Made by a program: the position numbers and the translations under genes. The notes under the pieces were generated by a model. The model searched no databases. It was given only the letters and a program-made list of their open reading frames with translations, and was not told where the DNA came from. A stretch of DNA of 64,000 nt. Origin: Aulostomus chinensis. Its lineage: Eukaryota > Chordata > Actinopteri > Syngnathiformes > Aulostomidae. Of this stretch, positions 33,261-44,487 are shown one piece after another (the stretch's first letter is position 1; every line of letters begins with the position of its first letter). The stretch spans positions 9,296,144-9,360,143 of the forward strand of contig JBBMOA010000012.1 in assembly GCA_037954235.1 (NCBI GenBank), written 5' to 3'.

Positions 33261-36102
33261 CTGGAGAAAGAAAGACATCGTAGCATACTTTTAAAATTCT
33301 GTCCTCTCTTTTTTTGTATCACACGTGTAACAGGCGTGATCAGGAGGGACTTCCACTTCAGCCGGCTGCTCGGGGTGACTCAGTGATCTATAACTCCAGG
33401 TAGACTTTGACACCGACCGAAGGACAATATTATCTCGGTGGAGCAGTGGTAGATTGTTAACATGAGTATACAATGTTACTGGTGTTCCAACGGTCTTTTC
33501 TGTCTGCAAATAGGTCTCTTCACATTCCCAGAACCAACACACGCGCACACACACACAAGCCATGACAAACACACTGATTCTCGGCTTTGGTGTTGGGTTA
33601 TTACTGACAAAAATCACTGGCTATCCATATATTTGAGAGACAAACCAAAAGATATCAGACAGAGATGTTTCAGGATGATTTTTCCATTGTAGTTTTTAAA
33701 GTTATCGTGTATATCGCTAGTGTCTCTTTTGCTGTGCCATGAAGTGTCAACTGCATCGAGTGTTACGTTACATACAATTTCCTACTCTGGAATCTCTGTT
33801 TTTCTAGATGTTGTGGTTTGACCTTTGACATGTTTGAGCTGTGCTGACCAATCAAAAAGTATGAGTGAGAAGAAGGAGTATGATTACATAACGGAGTCAG
33901 AACATGTATGGAGGTCGAGGGACAGATTATAAAGCCCCTCGGTTTTTTGATTTCTGGCTGCATAAAAGAAATTGGATTTGGTTTATTTCATTTGTTGTGG
34001 GCCTTAGATGAAAACCATGAGGTGGGTGGTGTAAATAAAAAAGGGTCATTAAAATAATCAAGACAAAAAAGATTGAAATAATCGTTATTTGATTTCATAT
34101 CAAGGTTCAAGGTTCAAGGGATCTTTATTATCCCCGAGGGGTAATTTGGTCTGCAGCAGCAGTCATTAAATCGCTCCAGCAGTCATACCTAACAACACTG
34201 GCAAGCACAACATAATAGAAAAATAGCGAAAACAAAAACAAGACAAAACAGAAGAAAATAATAACAAATAGCAGCAAAGGCCAGTGATGAATAAAAGTAC
34301 ATCTACTCAGTTAGCAGAGCAATGGCAGCCAGCTTTGTCTGTGGTGGCGAAGTATTTCTTCCTTTAAGGGAGAAGATTATTCTTAGTGCATTCTTACAAC
34401 TGTGTCATCAACTGCTTGAGGGGAACAAGAGAGTCATCGCACCTGATCAGTATCATTATTTTGCAGATAATCAAGTTGTGCAGAAATGAAAAAGCGGCAT
34501 CCAGAAATTCAGAGTCTAAAATCTAGATTACATGTGATCGTTCCTGGCTCATTCTGGCTCATTTGATTTTTAAGATTTTATCACTGATCAAATCATTTTA
34601 TGATCAAGTTTGCAGTTACCAGAGATGCTCGAAGATCTAATCTCACGTTTTAGTGGCCCTCTAAGTGACCCAGTAGTGCCGACAATATAAATACGACTTC
34701 TGTGCTTGTTCATTCTATAGCTTCCAAAGTGAGCAGTGTTTCCTCAGAGGCCGGTCAAGTTCGTGGTGAAATCACAGGAATGTGTTTGTGCAATCCGAGA
34801 AAAAGGCAAAAGGGTAATTTTCGGAAATAAAACTGTCAAAGGAAACAGTTTTTATCCTTTATATGTATTTGGCTGCTTTTCTGACATTTATGACAGAAGA
34901 AACACAACATTAGGTTGTCTGATTGTTTGTTGCAGTCATTCATTTAAACTGCAAAAGATGGTGCAGCTTGTACATTTCATCTTGCCCTCCTAAGGTGGCC
35001 CTTTAAGACGCAGTGAGATGAGGTGGTAAGACGAAGTAGTCAGCAAGAGCTAATGGATAACCAGCTGATTGTATCACGGCAGTCAGAGCACGGCCTGAGG
35101 TCAGAGAGACAGGAAAGTACACAGACTCATTTAGAAAAGTCCAGTGAAAGGTGAGAACGGGCACAGCACAAGAGAATTAGATACAATAGGGTAAATTCTT
35201 TGCAGTGAAGACAAATCTATTTGAAAGAGGAACTTCATCCCCCTTACTCATAAATGTGTGTGTATGTGTGTGTGTCTGTGTGTGCGCACGTGCGTGCGTG
35301 CGTGCGTGTGTGTGTGTGTGGCTTGTCTTGAAGCAGCCAAATATTTGTCGAAGGTGTGTGCGTCTGTAAGCACAAGGGCTGCAGAAAAGGAGGTCTGAGA
35401 CCAGGAGGTGATAAGACCCAGATAAGAGATCTGAGAGAAACCTACTGAAGGAAAAGCAACAGCAAAACAAAGAGAGAGTTAATCATCTGTGGACGGACTG
35501 CTAGAATTTAGCTTGGCATCAAATAACTGGTGGTACCAGACATGAGTTCCTAAAATGTCTCAAGGCTTCGAGTAGCCTGAGGTGGAATGTGGTAAGCGAT
35601 TGTTTGCCGTGAGGTTTTTGGTTTATTTGTGTTTCATCAAGGGATACGCTTCAAATATACAGCCAATATGAAGGTAGTCATGATCTGATTTACCAGTCTT
35701 CCTTTTACGATTATTATTTCTGGGCAGAAATAAGCCATTTACATTTCCCCGCCACTGAACAATGTAGAGTTTGTATACATGTTAAAAACAACAAGCTGGG
35801 TATTATGTGATCACAAAGACTGATCAAGAAAAGGGAGTGACTACAGCAAAGAGCACAGGTGCGCATCCTGCTCTGATTGGCTCCCAGTGGGCCAGAGATG
35901 CTCTCTCTCTCTGTGTCTCTCGCACACACACATACACACACACACACACACACACGTACGTGCGCGCACGCACACACACACACACACACAGGCAGAATGA
36001 TGATATTGGCACTGAATGAGAAACAAAACCATTAGTGAATCACAGACAGAGGGTCTAGCAACATCCTCATTAGTGTTAATGGCAGCTGGCCACAGACTAA
36101 AT

Positions 36103-36153
<51 letters not shown>

Positions 36154-37743
36154 CAGCAGCAGCAGCTTGTATCCATGTCTTACCTGACTTGACGCTACAG
36201 TGAATGTGGGCTTTGGACTCATAGTAGACCCAGTCAAATCCAGCTTCTACAGCCAGCCGAGCCAGCATGGCGTACTTGTCTCTGTCCCTGTGAAGCAGAA
36301 CGACAAGATACTTCATTCATTAAACAAAATAATACGAAATGATCTGTAATTTAAAAAAAAGAATTGATGACACAAATTCTACCCAAACATTGGGGAGTAA
36401 GCTTCACTGTCCAAGAGTCCATTTCTATTTTGATTTAGCTTCAACTTTTCTTAACACCAGAGTTTTGGTGTAAAGTGATAGACTGTGTTATACCCCCACC
36501 TGTCTGACGTGGTGATGTCAACCGCACGCCCCTCATAGTGCAGTGAGTCTTCTGAATGATGGCCGTCCTCATCCCAGCCCTCCGTGACTCTCAGCTTCAC
36601 CCCGGGCCACATGTTCATTACAGAGATGGCCAGAGAGTTCAACTTGTCTTTACACCGCTGAGGAGACACCAGAGAGAGCAAACGGTTAAAATATTACGTT
36701 AATATGAGGTACTGAAGGTGAGAGAGCAGCCTGAGGTCTATCAGCTGCAGAAGGGCAAGGTTGTTGGAAGCTGTGTCCTTGGGATGTTTAATCTATATTC
36801 AAGGCCTGTTTGCACAAATGTTTAATTCTGATTTTGACGATCTGGACGGTGAATATTGAGTTTTCCTGTTGATAAAGGAATGAATCCTGGACAATTTTAA
36901 GCAGTTTTGATCACTTTTACGCACACGGTGCAGTTGGTGGCAGTTTGCTCGCTGTGCGTAAAGACCGAGTTACCACTGAAACAAAAACGTGAAATTCAAC
37001 GTGATATGCAACAATAATTTTGGTATTTAGTCCGTTAACTTAGTTTTAAATTGTTTTTGAGACAATTCTAGACGATTTCACCCTCGAACTCGAACAAGGA
37101 TTTTTTTTACGCATTCCCACGTGTGTCGCCAAATTGATTCACTTCAAAAACTCTTAAGCAAAACGCAGCAAAGCAGCCAAAGGAGCAGCCAAGTATGTCA
37201 GGTAGCATGGGGGCAGGAGTCAATGAAATCAAACCTTTGGTTTAACTTTTAACTGACAGCAAACATTCAGCGGACTACTCAGTGAAGCTACCAGCCTGGA
37301 GTGATTTAAGTCCCTCACACACATGGATTTACTGCTCTAATTAAAGCGTCACTCCTTCCATATACGACAGTAACAACAGAAGGAACATTCGTCCATCTGT
37401 CTCCATGCCTACAGCCATCCACCTCTCTCCTCCTCACCTGGGTCATGAGCCTGTCGGCGCCCGTGTCCTCCTCATCTTTGAAGATTATATCTGTGTTGTA
37501 ATTCGGCGTCAGTTCTTTAAAGCGCTCGGAGTTGCGCGTTATTTTGCCCTCCGGCCGCCCGCTGGCTCCCAGGGTCTTCTCAGCCACGTTGGGGCTGAAC
37601 TGCTTGTAGCCTAGCGGGATAAGCTTCTTTGGAAGCCGCCTCTTGCCGTGCCCCCTCCCCGGCCCGCAGCCCTCCGTGGCAGGTGCGAGGAGGAGGATCG
37701 AGGCACACAGAGAGGCGGTGAGAAGGAGGAAGGAGATCCGCAT
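32524..37743 (-). CDS. ihh: Indian hedgehog gene, whole coding span, 4 exons
   Basis: Encodes a 434-aa secreted hedgehog precursor. Signal peptide residues 1-25; mature N-terminus C26-GPGRG, the palmitoylation site; HhN 26-199 (174 residues, as in Shh); zinc ligands H142, D149 and H184; autocleavage before C200 in TGG|CFPG, where cholesterol is added; then the Hint domain 200-434 with TAAHLVF and VLASCYA. The C-terminus FHPLGM and the short Hint domain fit Ihh rather than Shh or Dhh, and teleost ihhb is the nearest match from memory. The coding total is 1,305 nt from exons of 306, 158, 104 and 737 bp. The canonical 262-bp exon 2 is split in two, which I know of in no other vertebrate hedgehog gene. 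Confidence 0.95.
34098..34450. repeat. candidate dispersed repeat in ihh intron
   Basis: Starts with three tandem CAAGGTT units, then GGATCTTTATTATCCCCGAGGGG, which resembles (from memory) a teleost LINE 3' end. Boundaries are uncertain. Confidence 0.35.
36105..36165 (+). repeat. (CA)23 followed by (CAG)5 beside the ihh exon 2b donor
   Basis: Read in the gene's direction the intron begins with 17-18 bases, then (CTG)5, then (TG)23. Confidence 0.95.
36184..36287 (-). CDS. ihh: ihh exon 2b (second part of canonical exon 2)
   Basis: 104 bp. Completes Arg155, encodes DRDKYAMLARLAVEAGFDW then YYESKAHIHCSVKS with zinc ligand H184, and ends one base into Glu190 at the donor gtaaga, the usual phase-1 exon 2/3 boundary. 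Confidence 0.96.
36288..36499 (-). other. extra 212-bp intron inside canonical hedgehog exon 2
   Basis: Begins gtgggg and ends ttctgcttcacag on the minus strand. It is phase 2 in Arg155 and flanked by CAG|G, a proto-splice site. Removing it leaves 158 + 104 = 262 bp, the standard hedgehog exon 2 length, and an uninterrupted SDRDRDKYAMLAR. Confidence 0.93.
36500..36657 (-). CDS. ihh: ihh exon 2a (first part of canonical exon 2)
   Basis: 158 bp after acceptor ctcctcag. Encodes RCKDKLNSLAISVMNMWPG through TEGWDEDGHH to GRAVDITTSD and two bases of Arg155. The donor is AG|gtgggggta, and reading on hits a stop after a few codons. Holds zinc ligands H142 and D149 and the calcium-site acidic residues. 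Confidence 0.95.
36658..37437 (-). other. ihh intron 1
   Basis: 780 bp, GT-AG, no repeat or extra exon noticed. Confidence 0.85.
37438..37743 (-). CDS. ihh: ihh exon 1 (signal peptide, HhN start)
   Basis: 102 codons from MRISFLLLTASLCASILLL to TGADRLMTQ, donor CAG|gtgagg, phase 0, the universal vertebrate hedgehog exon 1 boundary. The frame stays open upstream to an ATG at 38025, but the MRISF start is chosen because a signal peptide follows directly. The KRRLPKK heparin-binding stretch is present. Confidence 0.96.
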
Positions 37744-38014
37744 CGCCCCAGGGGGAGGGAGGACTCTCCCGAGGGAGAGAGAGATGTCTTCAGTACCTCT
37801 CCGGTTCAGTTCCCGACTCCATGGTCGGTGACTGCTGCAACATCTCGTCCGAAAAATCTCGGATAAGAGGAGCTCATTCACTGGCTCATCTGCACCGGGG
37901 CACCATGAGGACACCAAAAAGTTTATAGCGGCTCCGAAACGAACCCAAATTGAGACAGTTTGCTTCCTCCGCCTTACAGAACCGACCGTAAGTGTGCAGG
38001 CTGTAAAGTCCGTG

Positions 38015-38022
38015 TATTTAAA
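38015..38022 (-). promoter_or_regulatory. possible TATA-like box of ihh
   Basis: Minus-strand TTTAAATA about 270 bp upstream of the ihh start codon, between a GA tract (from 38055) and a GC-rich 5' leader. Position and sequence are suggestive only. Confidence 0.3.
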
Positions 38023-38054
38023 CAAACAGGTTCAAAGTCGATTTAGTGGGTGAG

Positions 38055-38128
38055 AGAGTCAGAGAGAGAGAGAGAGCAAGAGAGAGAGAGAGAGTGAGAG
38101 CGAGAGAGAGAGAGAGAGAGAGAGAGCG
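38055..38128 (+). repeat. GA-rich tract upstream of ihh
   Basis: Near-perfect (GA)n. A matching (CT)n tract lies at 38385-38435, so the two flank about 250 bp of unique sequence in inverted orientation in the ihh promoter region. Confidence 0.85.
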
Positions 38129-38384
38129 GTTACTGATATCCAAGTGGCAGTGTTGTGGTTTCTCTCCCTCTCTGGCTTTAGCTCTGGGAAACTGTCACAA
38201 CATCAGCCACTTTCGCCTGCAGTTGACTTGCGTCTCTCTCTCTCTCTGCATTGAAGGCTTCTCCTCCTCGTATGCCGCCGGCGTGCAACAAGACTGCAGG
38301 TTTCCAGCTGAATTGAAAGAACTTGAGTGATCCAAAACGATCTGTTGCCACTTCAGACCGCACCCTGCCAGTCCTGCCCTCCTC

Positions 38385-38388
38385 TCTC

Positions 38389-38430
<42 letters not shown>

Positions 38431-38435
38431 CTTCT
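38385..38435 (+). repeat. CT-rich tract upstream of ihh
   Basis: Interrupted (CT)n, complementary to the GA tract 250 bp away. Confidence 0.85.
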
Positions 38436-38739
38436 CCTTCTCTCCCTATGTCCCTGCTTTGCCACCCACCCCGCCCCTCCTGGGCACAGGGCGCAGTGGA
38501 GAGTCCTGTCCACACACACTGTACTACTGGCAGGCACGCACGCAGCAAACACAGGCTTTGCCCTTTATTGCTGCCACTTCACATTTCCAGTTGTTGTTAC
38601 TGTGCCCTTGACAGCCATGTGTTTATGCCCCCCTTTCAGTCTGTTTTAAACTGTAAACAACAGGCAATCAATTAAACCAATCAATTTCCTGGAGAATGCG
38701 CCCCCCCCCCCCCCCACACACACACACACACACTACTGC

Positions 38740-39540
38740 TTTACAAAATCAAACAAGCTCAAGGGTCATTAGTTAACTGGCCGCCTAGTTTGGTTGATTG
38801 ACTGGGTAATAGGATCCTGTACTAGCTGAGTAACAGACAGTGTGTCTGGTGGACTATTGGTGATTGACAAACAAGATTGTTTACTTGCTTACTTGTAAAG
38901 ATTGTCTGGCTGCCTGAACAAACGCTTCTCCGAAATGAATGCACACAATCATCCTAATTAATCAACTAGATTACCTGCTAGTGTGTTAAAATTCACAAAT
39001 TACATTAATAACATTTGCTGTCTGGCTCCGATCGCTGCTGGCGGTGTGTGGCATACACACACTTTTTAACACCAGCAAACCCAGCTCCTCGGAATTAGCT
39101 CTTCAAATATTTGCCTGCAGAAAATCAGTGGTCTCACCCCTGTTTCTCAGTGCAGCCTCCTTTGAATGAGCTGAACTGTACAAGGCTGCAGGTTTACACA
39201 ATTTATGTTTTATTATTTGCGAGTGTAAATACCATAAAGTATTTTTGCTGCACCGCGGCTTTTCATGTCTCTTGGTGGAACGGAGAAAAGCAAAGAGAGA
39301 GATTCGCACACGGCAAACAGCCATCTATAACTGTGTTTACCTTGAAGCTGAAATAGAGCGTCGACTGACACTTGTGTAAATTCATTAGGACTCGCCTGGT
39401 GGAAATATACGAGCCAGTTAAGAGAAATCAAAGTTTGTCATAATGGTGGCAGTGTTTTCCCCAATTTTTCTCCATCTTTCTAAAGTGGAAAGGTTCTGAT
39501 AATCAAGTTTCAACTCATCTTAAGTACAAAATTTATTGAT
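38740..39540. other. unique noncoding DNA upstream of ihh
   Basis: AT-rich, no gene and no clear repeat. A C run with CA units lies just before it at 38701-38732. Confidence 0.5.
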
Positions 39541-39546
39541 TTTTAA

Positions 39547-39790
39547 GCAGAGGAGACGGATTTAGCTTAGCACCAGTAAGCCAGTTAGGGAGCAACTAGT
39601 TTAGCTCTGTCCAAAGCAACTAGCAACACTAAAGCTTTATGATTAATATGTGATACATTTGGGACTACATTTTCAGGAGCTAACCTGCCAGGTTATTTCT
39701 TAGCCAGGTGCGGTAACTTCCTGGAGTCTGGTTGCCAGGCAACCTCTCTGTGATGATGAGACTCCAGGAAGTCACTCAGGCTGATGGTCG
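39547..39790. repeat. dispersed teleost repeat with embedded hairpin
   Basis: Contains TTTAGCTTAGCA, CTCTGTCCAAAG and TTATTTCTTAGCCAGG in an order I associate with a very common fish repeat. It ends in a perfect nested palindrome at 39716-39772. Confidence 0.5.
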
Positions 39791-40759
39791 TCCCAGAGAA
39801 CAACTCGTCATTTTTCCATGTTAAGAGACTTGTACATTATACATTATAAATGAATGATGCGGTGTTTGGACTGAGCCATTCCACCTCGATGCAGTATTTG
39901 TACTATACCACAACTTAAATGTAGTTCATATTAATAATACTGGCATGAGAGCTGTTTATACTTTATGGTGCAACTCTGCAAGAGAAGATAATAAGCACAT
40001 TTCCAAAAAATTTAATTTTTTTTTTTCCAGAATGGTTGGCTGGAACTCTTGAGACATGAGAACCCTCCTGCATCTGTGTAAGCTCCCGACCATTCACACT
40101 ATCAAACAACTAAACCTGAAACGGTCCATTTAGTGCACTTTCACAGCTTATTTTATCCCAATTGTGGTACAATTTATTTGGGCTCTTGTGAAAACAGTAA
40201 TCATACTCAACAACTGGTTCAAGACTCGGTCCGTAGCTCTGTTCCGTTGCAGTGAGAGCACAATCTGAACCTGATCCAACCCAGTTGCAGGACAGGAACC
40301 AAAATGCAGAGGATTGTGGGCTGTGTGTGCGTGGCATTTGTTGAGAGGTAAAAAGAAGAAAAAAAAAAGACAGGTACCCTGACAGGGATCGAATTGACAG
40401 GTGTTTGCGAAACATCTGGATCAAAGAGTTTACATTTTCCAATTCTTCATTTTAGACCAATAAAAAAGAATTTAGGCTCTTTTCCTTCATGCATCACCCA
40501 GAGACATTTTATCGTTGTTATTATTATGTTATTATTAATAATAATAATTTCAATTAAATTCTGACCATAAATGAACAAAAGTTGTCAAAGTACTCTTGGA
40601 ACACAATTTCAAGTTATCATAACCCACGTCACATGTGACGCTCGAGTTGCCTTTCTCCATAGATTCGCATCTCTCTGTGCTCCCGACAGCAGAAATCTAT
40701 ACGCCAATGTGTGAGTATATCCACATTTGCACAAACATATGTTTTCCTGTAACTATCAA

Positions 40760-40763
<4 letters not shown>

Positions 40764-40838
<75 letters not shown>
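40764..40838 (+). repeat. (GT)n microsatellite, about 37 units
   Basis: One of the longest uninterrupted dinucleotide runs in the window. Confidence 0.95.
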
Positions 40839-41367
40839 ATCCTTCCTTTGAAGATCATAAATACAGGCGTGGCTCCAGGCAGGCCCGCTGCCTATTCAAC
40901 GTGGCTGTCAACAATGCTTCAGAAGTGGTCATATTTTCTCATCCATCCATCCCTCCCTTCATCCATCCATCTTTGAGTTCTCCCTTGCCTCAAGAAAGGA
41001 CACCATGGCCTTTCAAGCAGGCAACAGTCGGATCAGACCAAACCCGAGTGCAGTTTGCCCCCCCCCCCCTTTACTATTCATCAACCTGTCACTGTCTCTG
41101 TCTTACACGGATCCTGTCAGCCTCCTTCAGTAATTCTGCAATGTACTGCAATGAGCGACTCACAAACACACACACCACACATATGCACACGTACATATCC
41201 AGGCATGTGTGGCACAGTACAGACTCACATGGTCACACACACCAGGCCAGCCGACAACCCAACCGAGCATCATTTTCTCGCTCATTGATGTTTGTTAAAG
41301 TTATTAATTTTCTCTTTCAAATAAGAGGCTACGGTAGCAGGACAGAGAGAGATGGGTGCCAGCCCTG

Positions 41368-41368
41368 G

Positions 41369-41408
<40 letters not shown>
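41368..41408 (+). repeat. (CT)n microsatellite
   Basis: About 20 CT units; a similar, interrupted tract lies at 42894-42962. Confidence 0.95.
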
Positions 41409-41410
<2 letters not shown>

Positions 41411-43418
41411 CTTTTATCTACTGTCACTGGGGCTGTATGAGTCCACAGCACAGGGCCTTTACATGGGCACCGGGGTTACCCACGCATACCCAGGCTTCTA
41501 ACCAACAAAGGCTCTGAGTGGGGCAAAAGGCGGAGAAAAATGAAGGGAAATGATGAAAGCATATGCTAAGAGGGAGATAAAGAGAAAGAGATGGATGTCA
41601 AAGAAAATCATAGAAAGATAATGAGGGAGGGTGTGAAAGGAGGACACATTGGGATGCAACTTTGGAAGTCGTGGGCTGCACCAGAGAGAGAGTGGATAAA
41701 AGGCACATTAACTGGTAAACAAGCGAGTTTGTGTTGTTTTGCAGTCAGTGGGAGTTAGCGTGTTTGTGGCTTGTGGTGGTTTGCTGTAATGGGGGTTAAA
41801 GGACGTTATGCTCAAGGTAACGGCAGCTGGTGGCTAAAACCACCATCCCTCTTCTTCCTCCTCCTCCTTCTTCTGTCCCTTCACACACTCCAGCGTCCAA
41901 CCCCAGACCACAATAAACACCTAAAACTTTGTCTTTATACACAAGGCTTCTAAGTATCCGAGTGGTTCTTGTCTGAGATCTCGTAAGTCTTAATCTTTCA
42001 AGACAAGTGGATAAAACCTGACCGGATGCCTCTCCAAATGTACAGCTCTTAACCGTGGCCTTCACACATTTGGCCATACATTTTTGGCGGTGAGTGCTAC
42101 TTGGCCAGTGAGAGCCGTTTTGGAGCTAAGCCGGATGTCAGCCAGGGAAAACCACAATGACCAAATCTGTCTATCAATGGCTGAGAGTGGCACCAATGCC
42201 AATGTTGCTTAAGGCCAGTTCAGTGCAGTGTGTTTGGTCAGAGGGTAGACTGAAGGAAAATAAAAGCAGGATGATATAAAAGTGGAGTACAGGCTAAATG
42301 TATCTTGGAGTTAGCGGGTAAGGCTAGCCACCGCATGGCTAAAGCAAACAAAGAGCTGCCCAAGGGACTGAAGTTCACTGTGCTGTGATACAAAGCGCGG
42401 AGAGACGGAAGCATGCTCATACACAAGCACGCAGGTGGCCACAGGCCCTATAAGTTAAGCATTCATGCATGTCTACAAAACTGCAAACATCGTGTTATAC
42501 AACCATACACACACATACATGAAGACAGATTCACACTGTTTCTCATAATGTTTCCCAGGAATTAATACAGATTCGGTTTCCTATGAGACACCAAACTTTT
42601 GCTGGAACTAATAAAAAGCAAAACTCAACGCTGCTACTCCAAAAATGCACTTGAATAGTGAATTTATTAATTAATAGGTTTTCAAAAGTCTACTTAAGGG
42701 GCCAAGTTTTAAAATAAGAGAGTCGAGTGCTGAGTAAGACTTGTGCTTGTAAGATTGGAGACTTTGTTGAAGAGTCAAATTTGTATGAAGTGTCCTAATA
42801 ACAAGTCCAGTAGTTGGGTGATGCCAATAATAATGTAGTCAGTGCTCCTGCTGTACTCTCTCCATGTCAAATGGGGTTTTCTCCCTTGCTCCAGCTCTCT
42901 CTCTCTTTCTCTCTCTTTCTCTCTCTTTCGCTCTCTCTCTCTCTCTCACTCTCTCTCTCTCTCCTGAGTGTGTGCCACATCTGTGGGCTCTGTGGTGATG
43001 TTTCTCTGCTCAGAATGGATTCACCAGCTCAAAAACGTCCTTATTATATTTATATTTTACTACACCACTAGGAAAGCCATGCCAGCTGGGCTGCAGAACT
43101 TTGGGCAGAAAGAGGGAGAGAAAGCAAAGGGGGGGGGGGTGAGAAAGAGAGAGGGGCGTGATGAAAGCTGGAGGAAAACAGAATGACACAAACAACAAAA
43201 AAGAAAGGAAAGAGAACAACTGACAGTATAAAAAAAGGTGAAGAGTGAAGATACAAAAGGGAGATGTGGAACAGAGAGGAGGATGGACGGAGGTTGAGTG
43301 GGAACCCTGAAATAGGCTGTGACAATATGATTACCCTGAGTGCTCAACGGTAAACACAGAAATGGGACATGTTGAGTCAAGTCACAGTGCTCGTACACAC
43401 AGACCCTCACATGTGTAT

Positions 43419-43453
<35 letters not shown>

Positions 43454-43779
43454 CACACTCACACGCATATGCACACACACGCGAATGGAGACATAACCAG
43501 AGAAAAGCAACAGTGACCTCTGATGATTGGAGCTGTAGGAAGGAAGGAGGGACGTGGCTTTGGGAGAATTGAGAGAGAGAGAAAGAGAAAGAGGAGGTCA
43601 GGAAAGGGTAGTGGGATGAGAGGAGATTTTGATGAAAGAGGTGCAAGGTTCTAGTCACAAAGGGAGGGTGTGGAGACAGGGAGGGGGTATGAGGGAAGAA
43701 CATACGAAGACTTTGGGAATTTAATTACTGTCTCTGAGATCCAATTCAGGAAAGGATTTTTATTACATGACATTACATT

Positions 43780-44487
43780 AATTTGACAGATGTTTTTGTC
43801 CACAATTATTTACATTGGTCAGTCGTTGTGCATATGTCCAAGGACACAGCTTGATGAATACCATCCCACACACAAACGCAGATGCAGGAGACCAAAACCA
43901 TGGCAGCCACCTCTGGCCCAAACTGGCCTTAACGTCAACAATGGAAAAACCAAGATCCTCAAGGTTAACGCAACAAGCGCCGAGCCAGTTTGACTGTGAG
44001 GCAAACGCCTCAATGAGATGGATGCCTTTACCTATCCAGGCAATGTCATTGATTTCGTGGCCGGTATCAGAGCTTCCATGCAGATGAGGAACATCTGGAG
44101 CTCTATCAGGCACTGAAGACCGAGGTCAGAATCTGACAGATGGGTCTGAGACATGGAGGACAACTGGTGTGAGACCGTTGTCATCATGTGTGTACATAGA
44201 ATCCTCCTCATCCATTGGCAAAATATTAAAACAACCAACCAGAGGCTGGCAGAGTAGGAGATGGATAGGATACACTCTCCACAAACCTCCGGCTAGCATC
44301 ACGAGGCCAACTATGACCTGGAAGCTCCAAGGCAAAGGGAAGAGGGGATGGCCAAGAAACACATGGCGTCAGGACCTGGGGACAGACACATCATCAGAAG
44401 CTTGGACACAGAGCAAGTTGAGATGTGGACCCTTGGCGCCGGCTCCTGTGGAGGTAGGCTTAAAGTAAAAAAAAAAAAAAAAAAAGA
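43780..44487 (+). mobile_element. decayed non-LTR retrotransposon, reverse-transcriptase C-terminal part and poly-A tail
   Basis: Across shifted frames one reads TGLNVNNGKTKILKVN, then FTYPGNVIDF, RRWIGYTLHKPPASITRP, and TWKLQGKGKRGWPRNTWR. These are the post-catalytic motifs of a widespread LINE reverse transcriptase (usual form: GKTK, FTYLGS, WIGHTLRK, GKRKRGRPRNTWRR). The copy has stops and frameshifts and is dead. It ends in about 19 A at 44469-44487, marking its 3' end. Confidence 0.7.

Larger units (their letters stand above)
33261..36183 (-). other. ihh last intron (2.9 kb)
   Basis: Contains (CA)23 and (CAG)5 directly after the exon 2b donor, further CA/GT/CG-alternating tracts at 35919-35990 and 35258-35320, and an interspersed-repeat candidate at 34098-34450. 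No coding exon seen. Confidence 0.8.

Noticed and set aside
36451..36499. Read-through of hedgehog exon 2a into WGYNTVYH
   Set aside because: This is intron sequence. Splicing at 36500 restores the conserved residues exactly.
37744..38025. In-frame N-terminal extension of hedgehog
   Set aside because: The frame is open by chance in a GC-rich leader; the signal peptide starts at 37743 and would not work behind 94 extra residues.
40727..41440. 237-codon plus-strand frame
   Set aside because: It begins inside a 75-bp GT repeat (Cys-Val run), which cannot contain stops; the rest shows no family motif.
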